In this document: in pieces, positions 16,970 through 25,388 of the stretch
Layout: the number at the start of each line of letters is the position of its first letter
Position numbering within the stretch: the stretch's first letter is position 1
Source of the DNA: Nostoc sp. LEGE 12450
GTDB lineage: Bacteria; Cyanobacteriota; Cyanobacteriia; Cyanobacteriales; Nostocaceae
NCBI RefSeq assembly: GCF_015206895.1
Contig: NZ_JADEXU010000010.1
Location: 1-64,000, forward strand
Direction of reading: 5' to 3'
Length of the DNA stretch: 64,000 bases
Notes under the pieces: model-generated
What the model was told of the DNA's origin: nothing
Databases searched by the model: none
Seen by the model: the letters and a program-made list of their open reading frames with translations, nothing else
Program-made: the position numbers and the translations under genes

Positions 16970-19447
16970 TTAAAGGTTTGTACTCATATAATTGTCGGAA
17001 TTTGCGATCGCCACAATAGTAGATAAAGGCACGTCAGCAAAATACTGTTGCTGAAATTGTTCTTCTCGGACAGCAGCTAAAAATCGTGCCACTGCTTCAT
17101 CAGCAAGGTTTTCTGCCCTATCACTCGGATGCCAGGTAATTTGTAAATAATTGTCTTGTCGTTTGATTGTGAACCCTAAATGTTTTAAAGCTTTGATTCC
17201 TACAAGTAAAGTTTGGTCGCTGATGCTGATTTTCTCTAAAAGTTGGACGCGGGTAACTGGTTGATTTGTGCGGCTGAGGTATTTGGCAATTCCGACAAGA
17301 GTCAGCCAAATTTGATTGGGTGGTTGGTGTTTGGGTTTAGACCAAGCGATCGCTAATTGTTGTTGATTGGAAAGCGTAGATGCGGAGCGGCTTATGGCTA
17401 AACATCGCCGCAACCATAGGCGTAAATTATCCCAACTCGTGGGACAATCTTCAAGAATCAACGGTGTGAGCGGTAACGGGGCCTTTAGCTCGTCTTGAGT
17501 TGTGTTAGCCGTAGCCTGTTGTGAATGTTCCCGATTCCGTAAGTCTAAGATTAGTGGTGAATGTTGAGTGTTAAGTGCTGAGTTAACACTGGGACGCACG
17601 GCAATTAATCTGATTTCATAACGTTTTTTAAAGGTGTTGTAGTCTAATTCAGCTATGCAATCACACCTTCCTATGGGTAATTCATCTTTGTAGTGTCCCC
17701 ACCATAAGCCAGGAAAAGCACTTCTGCCGGAATCATCCCGAATATCAAACTCAGTTTTAATGTACTGTACCTTTTTCCCTTGCCAATCCTGCTGATTGCG
17801 ATGCCAAGCATTTTCAAACCAACAGTTTTGAATTAGTAACTTCGGAACAGGATTACCCATTCCACAAGGTTCTAGTACTTTCAGTTCTAAAAATAACTCT
17901 TTTCCCAAGTCTGCAACTGTCACCGTCAAGTCTGCTTGCACGGTTGGCGTTAGGGTTGTACTACCTAAAGATTGCCGCAACTGCTGATTAATCGCTGCTG
18001 TAAATAAAGGAATATTCTCTACTAACAAACTCAACCCGGCTGCAAAGGGATGTCCGCCAAAGCGATGTAACAAATGTGCTTGGTCTTTTACCAGTTGGTA
18101 TAAATCTACAGAATTCACCGAACGGGCGGAACCACGGGCGAGGGGAGTAGAGAGTCGGGAGTCGGGAGTCGGGGCGGAATCTTCTTCCTCACTCCCTAGT
18201 ACAGACGCGATTAATCGCGTCTCTCCAGATTCCCCACTCCCTTCTGTACTTAATAAAATAGTCGGGCGACCTGTTTCTTGTGCTACTTGTCCAGCAACTA
18301 AGCCCAACACACCCGCAGGCCATTGGGCATCTTCTAGGACAATGACGCTGGTGGTTGATAAGTCTAATTGAGTAAGTTTTTGTGCTACTTGCGCTTGTAC
18401 ATCTTTTTGCAAAGATTTGCGCCTGGTGTTTGCGAGTTCTGTAACTTCGGCTAATTCGTTACAACGTTTGACATCTCGACTGGTTAATAATTCAACGCAA
18501 AAACTAGCATCGCCTTGGATGCGGCTAACGGCGTTAATTCTTGGCCCCAAACCAAAGGAAATATCTGTGGGGCGATCGCCACTTTTCTGGCACAATTCTA
18601 ATAATCGCCCCACTCCCGGACGGCGACGCGCTGCTGGTGGCTGTTTAAAATCTTCTTGTAGTCGTTGAATTCCCAACTGGGCCAAATAACGACAATCTCC
18701 ACTTAACTGCACTAAGTCGGCAATTAATCCTACTGCTACTAAATCTAATAAATCCTCTAACGGATGTTTTGCAATATTAGGCAGACTTTGATATAACGCT
18801 TCCACCAACTTATAAGCTACCGCTACCCCAGAAAGATTAAACAGTTGATTTTCCCTTGAAAAATAGCGCGGATTGATAATTGCTGCAACAGGCGGGCGTT
18901 CAGTTGGTAAAGTGTGATGATCTGTAACTATTACATCTATCCCTACCTGTTTAGCGTAAATAATTTCCTCAATATTTGTGCTGCCAGTATCACAAGTAAC
19001 AATTAATTTACAACCTTGTTTTGCTAAGTTATCAATCCCTTCATTATTGAGACCGTGAGATTCTTTTAGGCGATTGGGAATATAGTAAATTAACTGAGTA
19101 TTTTGTTTAAAAAATTGTCCTAATCCATCCCAAAGTACAGATGTAGCGGTAATCCCATCAGCATCAAAGTCTCCCCAGATGGCAATTTTTTCTTTAGCGT
19201 TATATGCTTGTTGCAACCGTGCGATCGCTAACTGCATTTCCTGCCCAAACTCAAAGGGACTCGCTGGTTGATAAGCTTTATAGTTAATAAAAGCTGTTAA
19301 TTGTTGATTATCTTTAATTCCCCGTTGCCACAACAATTGTGCTGCATATATTCCACTGGATAGGGGCGTATGCTGTTTCACCGCTTGGATGAACCATTCC
19401 GGGGGTTGTTCGGTTGCTGTTATAGTCCACTGCTGTTGTTCTGCCAT
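16970..19447 (-). CDS. recJ: Single-stranded-DNA-specific exonuclease RecJ
   Basis: This encodes 825 residues. RecJ degrades single-stranded DNA 5' to 3' in recombination and mismatch or base-excision repair. The DHH-family motifs are intact: IWGDFDADGITATSVL near residue 95 and VTDHHTLP near 174 supply metal-binding aspartates and histidines, and HRFGGHPFAAGLSL marks the DHHA1 domain. It is longer than typical bacterial RecJ, with a low-complexity segment at about 410-440 encoded by repeats and a second at about 620-645 (SALNTQHSPL). The ATG lies 2 bases from the stop of the GNAT gene, so the two are co-transcribed, perhaps with the nuclease gene further upstream. Confidence 0.92.
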   Translation of the reverse strand: MAEQQQWTITATEQPPEWFIQAVKQHTPLSSGIYAAQLLWQRGIKDNQQLTAFINYKAYQPASPFEFGQEMQLAIARLQQAYNAKEKIAIWGDFDADGITATSVLWDGLGQFFKQNTQLIYYIPNRLKESHGLNNEGIDNLAKQGCKLIVTCDTGSTNIEEIIYAKQVGIDVIVTDHHTLPTERPPVAAIINPRYFSRENQLFNLSGVAVAYKLVEALYQSLPNIAKHPLEDLLDLVAVGLIADLVQLSGDCRYLAQLGIQRLQEDFKQPPAARRRPGVGRLLELCQKSGDRPTDISFGLGPRINAVSRIQGDASFCVELLTSRDVKRCNELAEVTELANTRRKSLQKDVQAQVAQKLTQLDLSTTSVIVLEDAQWPAGVLGLVAGQVAQETGRPTILLSTEGSGESGETRLIASVLGSEEEDSAPTPDSRLSTPLARGSARSVNSVDLYQLVKDQAHLLHRFGGHPFAAGLSLLVENIPLFTAAINQQLRQSLGSTTLTPTVQADLTVTVADLGKELFLELKVLEPCGMGNPVPKLLIQNCWFENAWHRNQQDWQGKKVQYIKTEFDIRDDSGRSAFPGLWWGHYKDELPIGRCDCIAELDYNTFKKRYEIRLIAVRPSVNSALNTQHSPLILDLRNREHSQQATANTTQDELKAPLPLTPLILEDCPTSWDNLRLWLRRCLAISRSASTLSNQQQLAIAWSKPKHQPPNQIWLTLVGIAKYLSRTNQPVTRVQLLEKISISDQTLLVGIKALKHLGFTIKRQDNYLQITWHPSDRAENLADEAVARFLAAVREEQFQQQYFADVPLSTIVAIANSDNYMSTNL
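18153..18222. repeat. Heptamer run and 20-bp palindrome inside recJ
   Basis: Three AGTCGGG heptamers (18153-18173) are followed by the perfect palindrome AGACGCGATTAATCGCGTCT (18203-18222). The same 20-mer occurs intergenically at 39301-39320. Both lie within the recJ reading frame. Confidence 0.9.
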
Positions 19448-19449
19448 TA

Positions 19450-20091
19450 TTAAATCGGGGATTGATCCTCAGTTGTTTGAGATTCACCTGCTAAGGGATT
19501 AAGAATTACTTCATTAGCGACACTATCAGCTTTACGCGCGCGAATTGCCGGACGCGATCGCTTGTAACCGGCTCTTTCAGCTTTTTGGTGTTCGTAATCA
19601 ATTAATCTGCCATAATATTCATGCTTGCTTAAATTCATCGACAAGAAAATATGCTGGCGAGTATTACCAAAACCCTTGCGGTTAAAAAACTTTAAGGCTG
19701 AAGTGTTGGTGGGATCGGTATCTACCAGCATAAACCGCGCCCCATCTTCAATCATTCGGGCAACGACTTTATCCACCAACTTGTCTGCTACTCCCCGACG
19801 CTGATACTTCGGACTAACTCCCAACCATAAAATGTATCCATAAGTCCAGGATGCTTTGGTAATGATGGTTCCCAAAATAAATCCGGCTAATTCTCCGTCT
19901 GTTTCAGCCACAAGACAGTATTCTGGATCGGTGTTGTAAAGTCCAATCACCTCCCATTCATCCCAGGTGCGGTATAAATAAGGATATAAATCGCTGGTAA
20001 ATAACCCTTCTCCCAAGTGGTAAACGGGAGCAATGTCATCAATTCCTAATTCGCGGACATAAATGGCTTCAGTTTCGTCAAAAGTTGACAT
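19450..20091 (-). CDS. GNAT-family N-acetyltransferase
   Basis: This encodes 213 residues. The GNAT fold spans about 8-150. Motif A reads LWLGVSPKYQRRGVADKLVDKV, whose RRGVA segment is the acetyl-CoA pyrophosphate-binding loop, and it is followed by LVDTDPTNTSALKFFNRKGF. This pattern fits RimI-like acetyltransferases, but the substrate is unknown. A basic C-terminal tail (about 165-190, KAERAGYKRSRPAIRARK) follows. The stop lies 2 bases before recJ and the start 53 bases after the PD-(D/E)XK gene, consistent with one operon. Confidence 0.85.
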   Translation of the reverse strand: MSTFDETEAIYVRELGIDDIAPVYHLGEGLFTSDLYPYLYRTWDEWEVIGLYNTDPEYCLVAETDGELAGFILGTIITKASWTYGYILWLGVSPKYQRRGVADKLVDKVVARMIEDGARFMLVDTDPTNTSALKFFNRKGFGNTRQHIFLSMNLSKHEYYGRLIDYEHQKAERAGYKRSRPAIRARKADSVANEVILNPLAGESQTTEDQSPI

Positions 20092-20144
20092 AAATTTAGA
20101 AGTTGTGATTTTTTTATATCCCTATTGGACTTGACAAACATCCT

Positions 20145-20957
20145 TTAATGTATGGAGTTGAGTAAGACTTCTTGAATGCTGTCAAAATTGGGCAATGAGT
20201 CTTTCACTGCTTCTTCGGGAACTTGTGTGCGATCGCACCGTTTGGCAAACTGACAATAGTCACAGGTTTTGCTACCCTCCACCACTTGAGGAAACTGCTG
20301 GTTATTTTGGTAATCTTCCAGCCAATTAGTTAACTGACTTAACAGTTGATTAAGTTTCTTTGCTATTTTTGTATGTTGAACAGTATTGTAATTAAATTTA
20401 ATATTTTGCGGCTTACCCTCAGATTGGACAAACCAGTAAGTCATGGAAATATTTTCTGGCGAATAATCACTAGTTTCAGCCAAGACATAGAGATAAAGCC
20501 GTGTTTGCCAGTTGGATTCTAACTCGCGTTTATTGGGTGGTTTAGGATAAGTTTTCCAATCCAGAATTTGCGCTTGTTGGTTATCTGCAATCAATAAATC
20601 ATAGACAACCGTTAGTAAATAATCTTGAACTTGCAGGGTGCGGTAGTGTTCACTTTCACGGAAAGTTTGATTATCAGATGCAGCCGTTAAAATTTCTGGG
20701 GCTGCATCCGCAAAACCTAGCATCCAGCTTTGGAGTTTAGCATCTGCTTGCAAAAAACCATCAATTGGCAAACCCATTTCTCGCTGCTGCATGAGCAAGT
20801 GAAAACGACTACCCAAAGTTTGCCGTTCTTCTTGTTCTGGATTTGAGGGCGAATTGAGTTTTTCTAGATAGGTATGTTGAAACTTACGCGGACAAGTTTC
20901 TAGTAAGTTGAGTTGTCCTTGAGACAGTCGCAGTAGTTGAGTGGGAGTTAACAGCAT
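20145..20957 (-). CDS. PD-(D/E)XK nuclease with Cas4/AddB-like iron-sulphur cysteines
   Basis: This encodes 270 residues. It has the RecB-nuclease architecture: an early Cys (LLETCPRKFQHTYLEKL, about residue 20), a His in LGSRFHLLMQQRE, a catalytic Asp in VVYDLLIADN, and ILDWKTY at about 127-133. Three cysteines near the C-terminus (CDYCQFAKRC) complete the four-cysteine set that binds a 4Fe-4S cluster in AddB, Cas4 and related nucleases. It therefore probably degrades single-stranded DNA ends. No cas genes lie nearby. It leads a likely three-gene repair operon with the GNAT gene and recJ. The 144-bp MITE-like element abuts its upstream side. Confidence 0.85.
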   Translation of the reverse strand: MLLTPTQLLRLSQGQLNLLETCPRKFQHTYLEKLNSPSNPEQEERQTLGSRFHLLMQQREMGLPIDGFLQADAKLQSWMLGFADAAPEILTAASDNQTFRESEHYRTLQVQDYLLTVVYDLLIADNQQAQILDWKTYPKPPNKRELESNWQTRLYLYVLAETSDYSPENISMTYWFVQSEGKPQNIKFNYNTVQHTKIAKKLNQLLSQLTNWLEDYQNNQQFPQVVEGSKTCDYCQFAKRCDRTQVPEEAVKDSLPNFDSIQEVLLNSIH

Positions 20958-20971
20958 TCTTCTATTTTAAT

Positions 20972-21115
20972 TAGGACTTACGCAAAACTACACGCGGTAG
21001 GGGCAATACCCTGCGGGTTCGCTGAAAGCGTTCTCGTAAGAGTAGCCGCTTTGCGTCTACATGAATTGCCCCTACCTGGAAATTAGGGTTTGGGCTATTT
21101 TTTGCGTAAGTCCTA
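20972..21115. mobile_element. 144-bp MITE-like element with 16-bp TIRs
   Basis: TAGGACTTACGCAAAA (20972-20987) and TTTTGCGTAAGTCCTA (21100-21115) are perfect terminal inverted repeats. A nested pair, GTAGGGGCAAT (20997-21007) and ATTGCCCCTAC (21065-21075), lies inside. TTAAT abuts both ends (20967-20971 and 21116-21120), so a 5-bp target duplication is likely. It has no coding capacity. It sits just upstream of the PD-(D/E)XK gene start. A related partial copy lies at 47995-48051. Confidence 0.75.
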
Positions 21116-21234
21116 TTAATGTGAGTTCGACGGGGTGAATTGACTCTGGTAGGAGGTTTTGGGTTTAATTCAGGAAGTAGGCGATCGCGTACACCTAAAG
21201 ATTTACATTTACCTGCTTTGCCTGCGGTGGCTTT

Positions 21235-22845
21235 TTAGCTTCGTCGAACTTCATGCAAATGGAATTTCTCCGTTTGCAAATAACGATAAAGACGATTTAG
21301 AGCGTTTATATGAGCGTAAGCTGCGGCTACCACAATATCAGTATCAGATGCTTGCCCAGAGAATATTCGCTCTTGATGCTTCAAGCGGACTGTGACAGTT
21401 CCTAGTGCATCAATTCCTCCAGTCACAGATTGGACAGAAAACTCAATTAGTTGATTGGGAATCTGCACCAATCGATTAATTACTTGATACACCGCATCCA
21501 CTGGGCCAGTGCCTACACTCGCATCTGTGAGGATTTTGCCTTCAGGAGTGACAATTGTAATAGTTGCAGTTGGGCAAGTGCAGTCACCACAAATTACCTG
21601 AACGTGTTCGATTTGGAAGCCACTTTCTACTTGAATCTGCGTTTCATCTCGAACGATCGCTTCTAAATCCCAATCTGAGATTTCTTTTTTCTTATCGGCA
21701 ACATCTTTGAATCGATTGAAGGCTTTATTCAAATCCGCCTCGTTCAATTCAAACCCCAATTCCTTGAGCCTGGTACGGAACGCATTCCTTCCAGAGTGCT
21801 TACCCAAAACAATGCGATTTTCTGGCAAACCGATCGCAGCAGCTTCCATAATTTCATAAGTTTCGCGGTGCTTGATAATTCCATCTTGGTGAATACCAGA
21901 CTCATGGGCGAAAGCGTTTGCTCCCACGATCGCTTTATTGGGCTGAATCAGCATCCCAGTTAATTGAGAAACCAAGGATGAGGTTTTGTAAATCTCCTCA
22001 GTCTTAATATTAGTCAAAGGTGTATCGGTATCAATCGGACGACTAAAGTAAGGATTGAAAAATGGTTTGCGAACCTGCAAGGCCATTACAATCTCTTCCA
22101 ATGCAGCATTACCAGCCCGTTCCCCAATGCCATTAATAGTACATTCCACCTGACGCACGCCATATTCAATTGCTGCCAAAGCGTTAGCTGTCGCCAAACC
22201 CAAATCATTTTGAGTGTGAATGGAAAGAATCACCCCATCAATATTAGGAACATTTTCCCGAATTCCCTGAATCAGATTTCCAATTTCCTTGGGTGTGTAG
22301 TAACCAACGGTATCAGGAATATTGATTGTAGTTGCACCTGCTGCGATCGCCGCCTCCAAAACTTCATACAGAAACTTTGGTTCAGTGCGGCTAGCATCCA
22401 TTGGCGAAAATTCTACATCGTCTACAAACGACTTGGCATAAGCAACCATTTCTGATGCGATCGCTAATACTTCGCTGCGAGACTTTTTCAACTGATATTT
22501 CAGGTGAATATCAGAGGTAGAAATCATTGTGTGAATTCTGGGACGATCTGCACCCTTCAAGGCTTCGGCGGCGGCGTGAATATCTTGGCGAATGGCTCTA
22601 GCTAAACTGCAAATGATTGGCCCACCGGGTATTCCGACTTGTTCAGCAATGGTTTTGACAGCTTGAAAATCTCCCGGACTAGCAACGGCAAAACCTGCTT
22701 CAATCACATCGACACCAAGGAGAGCTAGTTGATGAGCGATCGCCAGCTTTTCTTCTACATTGAGGGTTGCGCCCGGTGACTGTTCGCCATCCCGTAGCGT
22801 GGTGTCGAAGATGATAACTCGGTCTGGTTGAGATGCGATGCTCAT
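21235..22845 (-). CDS. leuA: 2-isopropylmalate synthase
   Basis: This encodes 536 residues from the ATG at 22845, which follows the ribosome site GGGAGA. An upstream in-frame codon would add 27 residues crossing the operator and was not used. LeuA condenses acetyl-CoA and 2-oxoisovalerate, the first committed step of leucine synthesis. The TIM-barrel catalytic domain opens [16 protein letters not shown], with metal-binding histidines in [23 protein letters not shown] follows. The C-terminal regulatory domain (after about residue 395) is the site of leucine feedback inhibition in the family. The gene is transcribed away from a GntR-type regulator, and the shared 89-base gap carries a duplicated operator. 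Confidence 0.95.
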   Translation of the reverse strand: MSIASQPDRVIIFDTTLRDGEQSPGATLNVEEKLAIAHQLALLGVDVIEAGFAVASPGDFQAVKTIAEQVGIPGGPIICSLARAIRQDIHAAAEALKGADRPRIHTMISTSDIHLKYQLKKSRSEVLAIASEMVAYAKSFVDDVEFSPMDASRTEPKFLYEVLEAAIAAGATTINIPDTVGYYTPKEIGNLIQGIRENVPNIDGVILSIHTQNDLGLATANALAAIEYGVRQVECTINGIGERAGNAALEEIVMALQVRKPFFNPYFSRPIDTDTPLTNIKTEEIYKTSSLVSQLTGMLIQPNKAIVGANAFAHESGIHQDGIIKHRETYEIMEAAAIGLPENRIVLGKHSGRNAFRTRLKELGFELNEADLNKAFNRFKDVADKKKEISDWDLEAIVRDETQIQVESGFQIEHVQVICGDCTCPTATITIVTPEGKILTDASVGTGPVDAVYQVINRLVQIPNQLIEFSVQSVTGGIDALGTVTVRLKHQERIFSGQASDTDIVVAAAYAHINALNRLYRYLQTEKFHLHEVRRS

Positions 22846-22890
22846 AACTGTCTCCCGTGGTATTGAGGGGATGTTTAAAAAACTTACTTT

Positions 22891-22931
22891 GGATATTGTA
22901 TACAATCTTTCTCTTTTTGTATACAATATCC
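22891..22931. promoter_or_regulatory. Duplicated TTGTATACAA operator between leuA and gntR
   Basis: GGATATTGTATACAA (22891-22905) and TTGTATACAATATCC (22917-22931) are perfect 15-bp inverted arms with an 11-base spacer. Each also contains the palindrome TTGTATACAA, so two dimer sites lie about two helical turns apart. The right arm ends 3 bases before the GntR start codon, and the left arm is 45 bases from the leuA start. This fits autoregulation plus control of leuA. Confidence 0.8.
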
Positions 22932-22934
22932 AAT

Positions 22935-23615
22935 ATGAACTTAAATGACTTAGCAGCGAATGTGCTGCAACAACAACGCAGTACCCCAGATTTAATTGCC
23001 GATGCTTTGCGGGAAGCGATTCTGCGCGGCATTTTTCAGGAAGGACAATCTCTGAGACAGGATGAAATCGCCACTCAGTTTGGAGTTAGTCGTATTCCCG
23101 TGCGTGAAGCGCTCAAGCAGCTAGAAGCAGAAGGATTGGTGACACTGCATCTAAATCGTGGTGCGATCGTATCGGTGTTGACAGCACAAGAGGCGCAAGA
23201 AATTTGTGAAATTCGCAGCGCTTTAGAAGTGAAAGCGATGCAATTAGCAATACCCAAGTTCAAGGAAACAGATATAGAAAAAGCTGCTGTGATTTTGGAA
23301 GCGACAGACCAAGCAACTGATGCAGGTATGTTGGCAAAACTTAACTGGGAATTTCATGCGACGCTGTACGCCACTGCTGAACGTCCCCGGTTGCTGGGGA
23401 TGATTAAAACTTTACACGTTAATTGCGATCGCTATGTCCGCGTACAATTAGCGCAGATGGATTACCAAGAGCGATCGCAAAAAGAACACTATCAACTCTT
23501 AGACGCTTGTCAAAAGCACGATACAAAAGCTGCTGTCAGGTTGTTAAAACGACACATTGACACCGCCGGAGAACAGCTAATTGCATACTTGCAGCAAATT
23601 GCTCAGAAACGCTGA
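22935..23615 (+). CDS. GntR-family transcriptional regulator, FCD (FadR-type) subfamily
   Basis: This encodes 226 residues from the ATG at 22935. A winged helix-turn-helix occupies about 13-80 ([13 protein letters not shown], then [23 protein letters not shown], ending [12 protein letters not shown]). The FCD ligand-binding domain follows at about 85-215 ([19 protein letters not shown], then [19 protein letters not shown]), with Asp and His residues that bind metal or acid ligands in the subfamily. The effector is unknown; an organic acid is typical. It is divergent from leuA, and the duplicated operator ends just before its own start, leaving no room for a normal ribosome site, so the transcript may be leaderless or begin further upstream. 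Confidence 0.88.
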   Translation: MNLNDLAANVLQQQRSTPDLIADALREAILRGIFQEGQSLRQDEIATQFGVSRIPVREALKQLEAEGLVTLHLNRGAIVSVLTAQEAQEICEIRSALEVKAMQLAIPKFKETDIEKAAVILEATDQATDAGMLAKLNWEFHATLYATAERPRLLGMIKTLHVNCDRYVRVQLAQMDYQERSQKEHYQLLDACQKHDTKAAVRLLKRHIDTAGEQLIAYLQQIAQKR

Positions 23616-23713
23616 TTCTTGTTGGAACTAGATGATCTACCAGAACAGACTAAACAGAAAATTTCCACTATTCTGTTCAACAAACCTCTCCCTCCCTTGA
23701 ACTAAAGTTCAAC

Positions 23714-23782
23714 TCTATGTATCCCTCTCCGCCTCGGAGAGGGACGGTTTTACGTAGTAAAACCAGGGAGAGGTCTTTTTAA
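23714..23782. repeat. Nested short hairpins
   Basis: CCCTCTCCGCCTCGGAGAGGG and GGTTTTACGTAGTAAAACC form two consecutive perfect hairpins ahead of the 2Fe-2S protein gene. The first resembles interspersed Nostoc hairpins. No T-tract suited to a terminator follows. Confidence 0.6.
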
Positions 23783-23811
23783 GTTGTTCAGAGAAAGAAA
23801 TAGGATCGTCC

Positions 23812-24252
23812 ATGAAAAAACTGATCCGGCGTATTAAGAGATTGTTCCAACGTATCTTCAAGAGGTTTGCATCCACTTCTGGGCAGACATCGCCCTTAAT
23901 AAATTCTCGCCCTTTAGAAATTTCTATTCCCAGTGTTCCTCCCCGATGGGAGTCTGGTTTGGTGCTTGTGTGTTCACAATGTACAAACGAGCAATCAGGC
24001 TCAACAGCTTCTGAAGACTTAGAAAATTGGTTAAAATCTCGTTTAAAATTTGAGGGATTATGGGGAGAATTTCGGGTGGTTAGCACCAGTTGTTTAGGAG
24101 TTTGTCCAAAATCTGGTATTACTGTCGTTACTGTAAGTAATCGAAGTGGCGGTAATAGTCCATGCTTAATTATAGATCCTCGGAGCGATGTCTACGACGG
24201 GCTACGCCTACGCGAACTTCTTTACTCATACATTAAACAGAATAAAAAGTAA
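23812..24252 (+). CDS. Thioredoxin-like [2Fe-2S] ferredoxin-domain protein
   Basis: This encodes 146 residues. A very basic N-terminus (about 1-25, KKLIRRIKRLFQRIFKRF) may associate with membrane or nucleic acid. Residues about 45-125 resemble thioredoxin-fold [2Fe-2S] ferredoxins: LVLVCSQCTNEQSG supplies one cysteine pair, and STSCLGVCPKSGITVVT supplies the second. The C-terminal peptide RSDVYDGLRLREL is encoded by an interspersed repeat word (24181-24218) also found intergenically, so the natural C-terminus has been altered. A redox or regulatory role is possible; no partner enzyme is adjacent. An AT-rich terminator overlaps the stop codon. Confidence 0.8.
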   Translation: MKKLIRRIKRLFQRIFKRFASTSGQTSPLINSRPLEISIPSVPPRWESGLVLVCSQCTNEQSGSTASEDLENWLKSRLKFEGLWGEFRVVSTSCLGVCPKSGITVVTVSNRSGGNSPCLIIDPRSDVYDGLRLRELLYSYIKQNKK

Positions 24253-24278
24253 AAAGTACTCTCTACTTTTTACTTTTT
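24244..24278. terminator. AT-rich bidirectional terminator
   Basis: AAAAAGTAAAAAGTA (24244-24258) pairs perfectly with TACTTTTTACTTTTT (24264-24278) around a 5-base loop. It includes the stop codon of the 2Fe-2S gene and faces the end of the convergent SnoaL-like gene. Confidence 0.7.
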
Positions 24279-24303
24279 ATTTTTGCCTTATCGCTGTGAA
24301 AGA

Positions 24304-24966
24304 TTATTTATTGAAACCAGACATTTTTGGTCTGACAAAGTTAGCTGAGGAATTACTGCTTCGGGCATTAGCATTTGAGGAATCAACTGTCGGTGAACTA
24401 AGATTCAAGAAATCAATGAGTTTGAGAGTACGTTTACGAATTTTCCAGCGCCCATTTATGTTGACAACTTGATCTTCATAGGTGCCATTGGCAACATCAA
24501 TGCTAGTTTCCGAACGCTTGTGAGTCGCATGGAGATAAGAGGTCATCATTGCTTTATTATTCTCAATTGAAATGTTGATCGTACCCATCAAATGTTGAGT
24601 AGCTGTATAACCATTTCCTTGGAATACTGAATAGACAAAATCTGCCCAAGAATCTGTCCCATAATTTGTTTGAGTTGTCCCATCAGGAAAAATGGCAGTC
24701 AGGACTGCATCTTGAGTAAAACAATCCCGATAAATATTTTTTCCCTCAAGGAGATTTCCTCTACCAATGGCATCAGTTCCCAGTGCGTAACAGGATGTTA
24801 GTTTTTGAATTTCTAATTCTGCGTTAGGTTGAGTTGCACTTGCTAATTCAAACCTACCTCCAATAAACAGCACAAGAATAACTGCAAGGACAATCAATGT
24901 AATCTGATTGAACAAAAACGAGATGGCCTTTGGAACTATTCGCCCACCTTCTCTTCTTCTTTCCAC
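24304..24966 (-). CDS. Membrane-anchored SnoaL/NTF2-like protein
   Basis: This encodes 220 residues. A basic N-terminus precedes a single membrane helix at about residues 20-42 (ITLIVLAVILVLFIGG). Residues about 50-195 form a SnoaL/NTF2-like alpha+beta cone (ELEIQKLTSCYALGTDAIGRG, then CFTQDAVLTAIFPDG, TQHLMGTINISIENN and GTYEDQVVNINGRWKIRKR). In this superfamily the cone binds small hydrophobic ligands or catalyses aldol-type reactions; no catalytic set was clear here. The C-terminal 25 residues are Ser/Asn-rich. The domain probably faces the periplasm or lumen. The gene stands alone, with an upstream gap of 420 bases. Confidence 0.75.
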   Translation of the reverse strand: MERRREGGRIVPKAISFLFNQITLIVLAVILVLFIGGRFELASATQPNAELEIQKLTSCYALGTDAIGRGNLLEGKNIYRDCFTQDAVLTAIFPDGTTQTNYGTDSWADFVYSVFQGNGYTATQHLMGTINISIENNKAMMTSYLHATHKRSETSIDVANGTYEDQVVNINGRWKIRKRTLKLIDFLNLSSPTVDSSNANARSSNSSANFVRPKMSGFNK

Positions 24967-25388
24967 AGTATAACCACCTTAATTTTTACAATTTTCGCAT
25001 CTTATAACTTCCTGTGAACTCAATTTACGGCTGATATGTTAGCTGATAAAAACTAGACTAAAGTTCTTGCATATTTAGTTAGAGTTTACTTTTATATCAG
25101 TTAGTAAATGAGAAAGATAGTACAAGATTTGATGTATACAATTAGTTATTATGATAGCAGGCAGTACGTAAAGTTTTAAGTGCTAAATTAGACCAGTTTT
25201 GTATTGATTTGGTTAAGTAATGATGTTACCAGTTGCATAGTTTTTAACAGCAAAATAACCTTTACTTTAGCAAGCTTTAAAAATAGGATGTAATGAATTA
25301 TTCCTGGCAAACAAAATACCCGAATTATCAAATAATTCGAGTATCGGTTGCTATAGCTTTGCTAATCTATCTCTATCATGAGAGATTA
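24967..25388. other. Intergenic region between the SnoaL-like gene and the HstK-type gene
   Basis: AT-rich, no gene seen. CGAATTAT (25321-25328), loop CAA, ATAATTCG (25332-25339) is an 8-bp hairpin about 50 bases after the stop of the minus-strand kinase gene, where it could act as its terminator (GGGTATTTTG follows on that strand). The promoter for the SnoaL-like gene should lie near 24970-25060. Confidence 0.5.
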
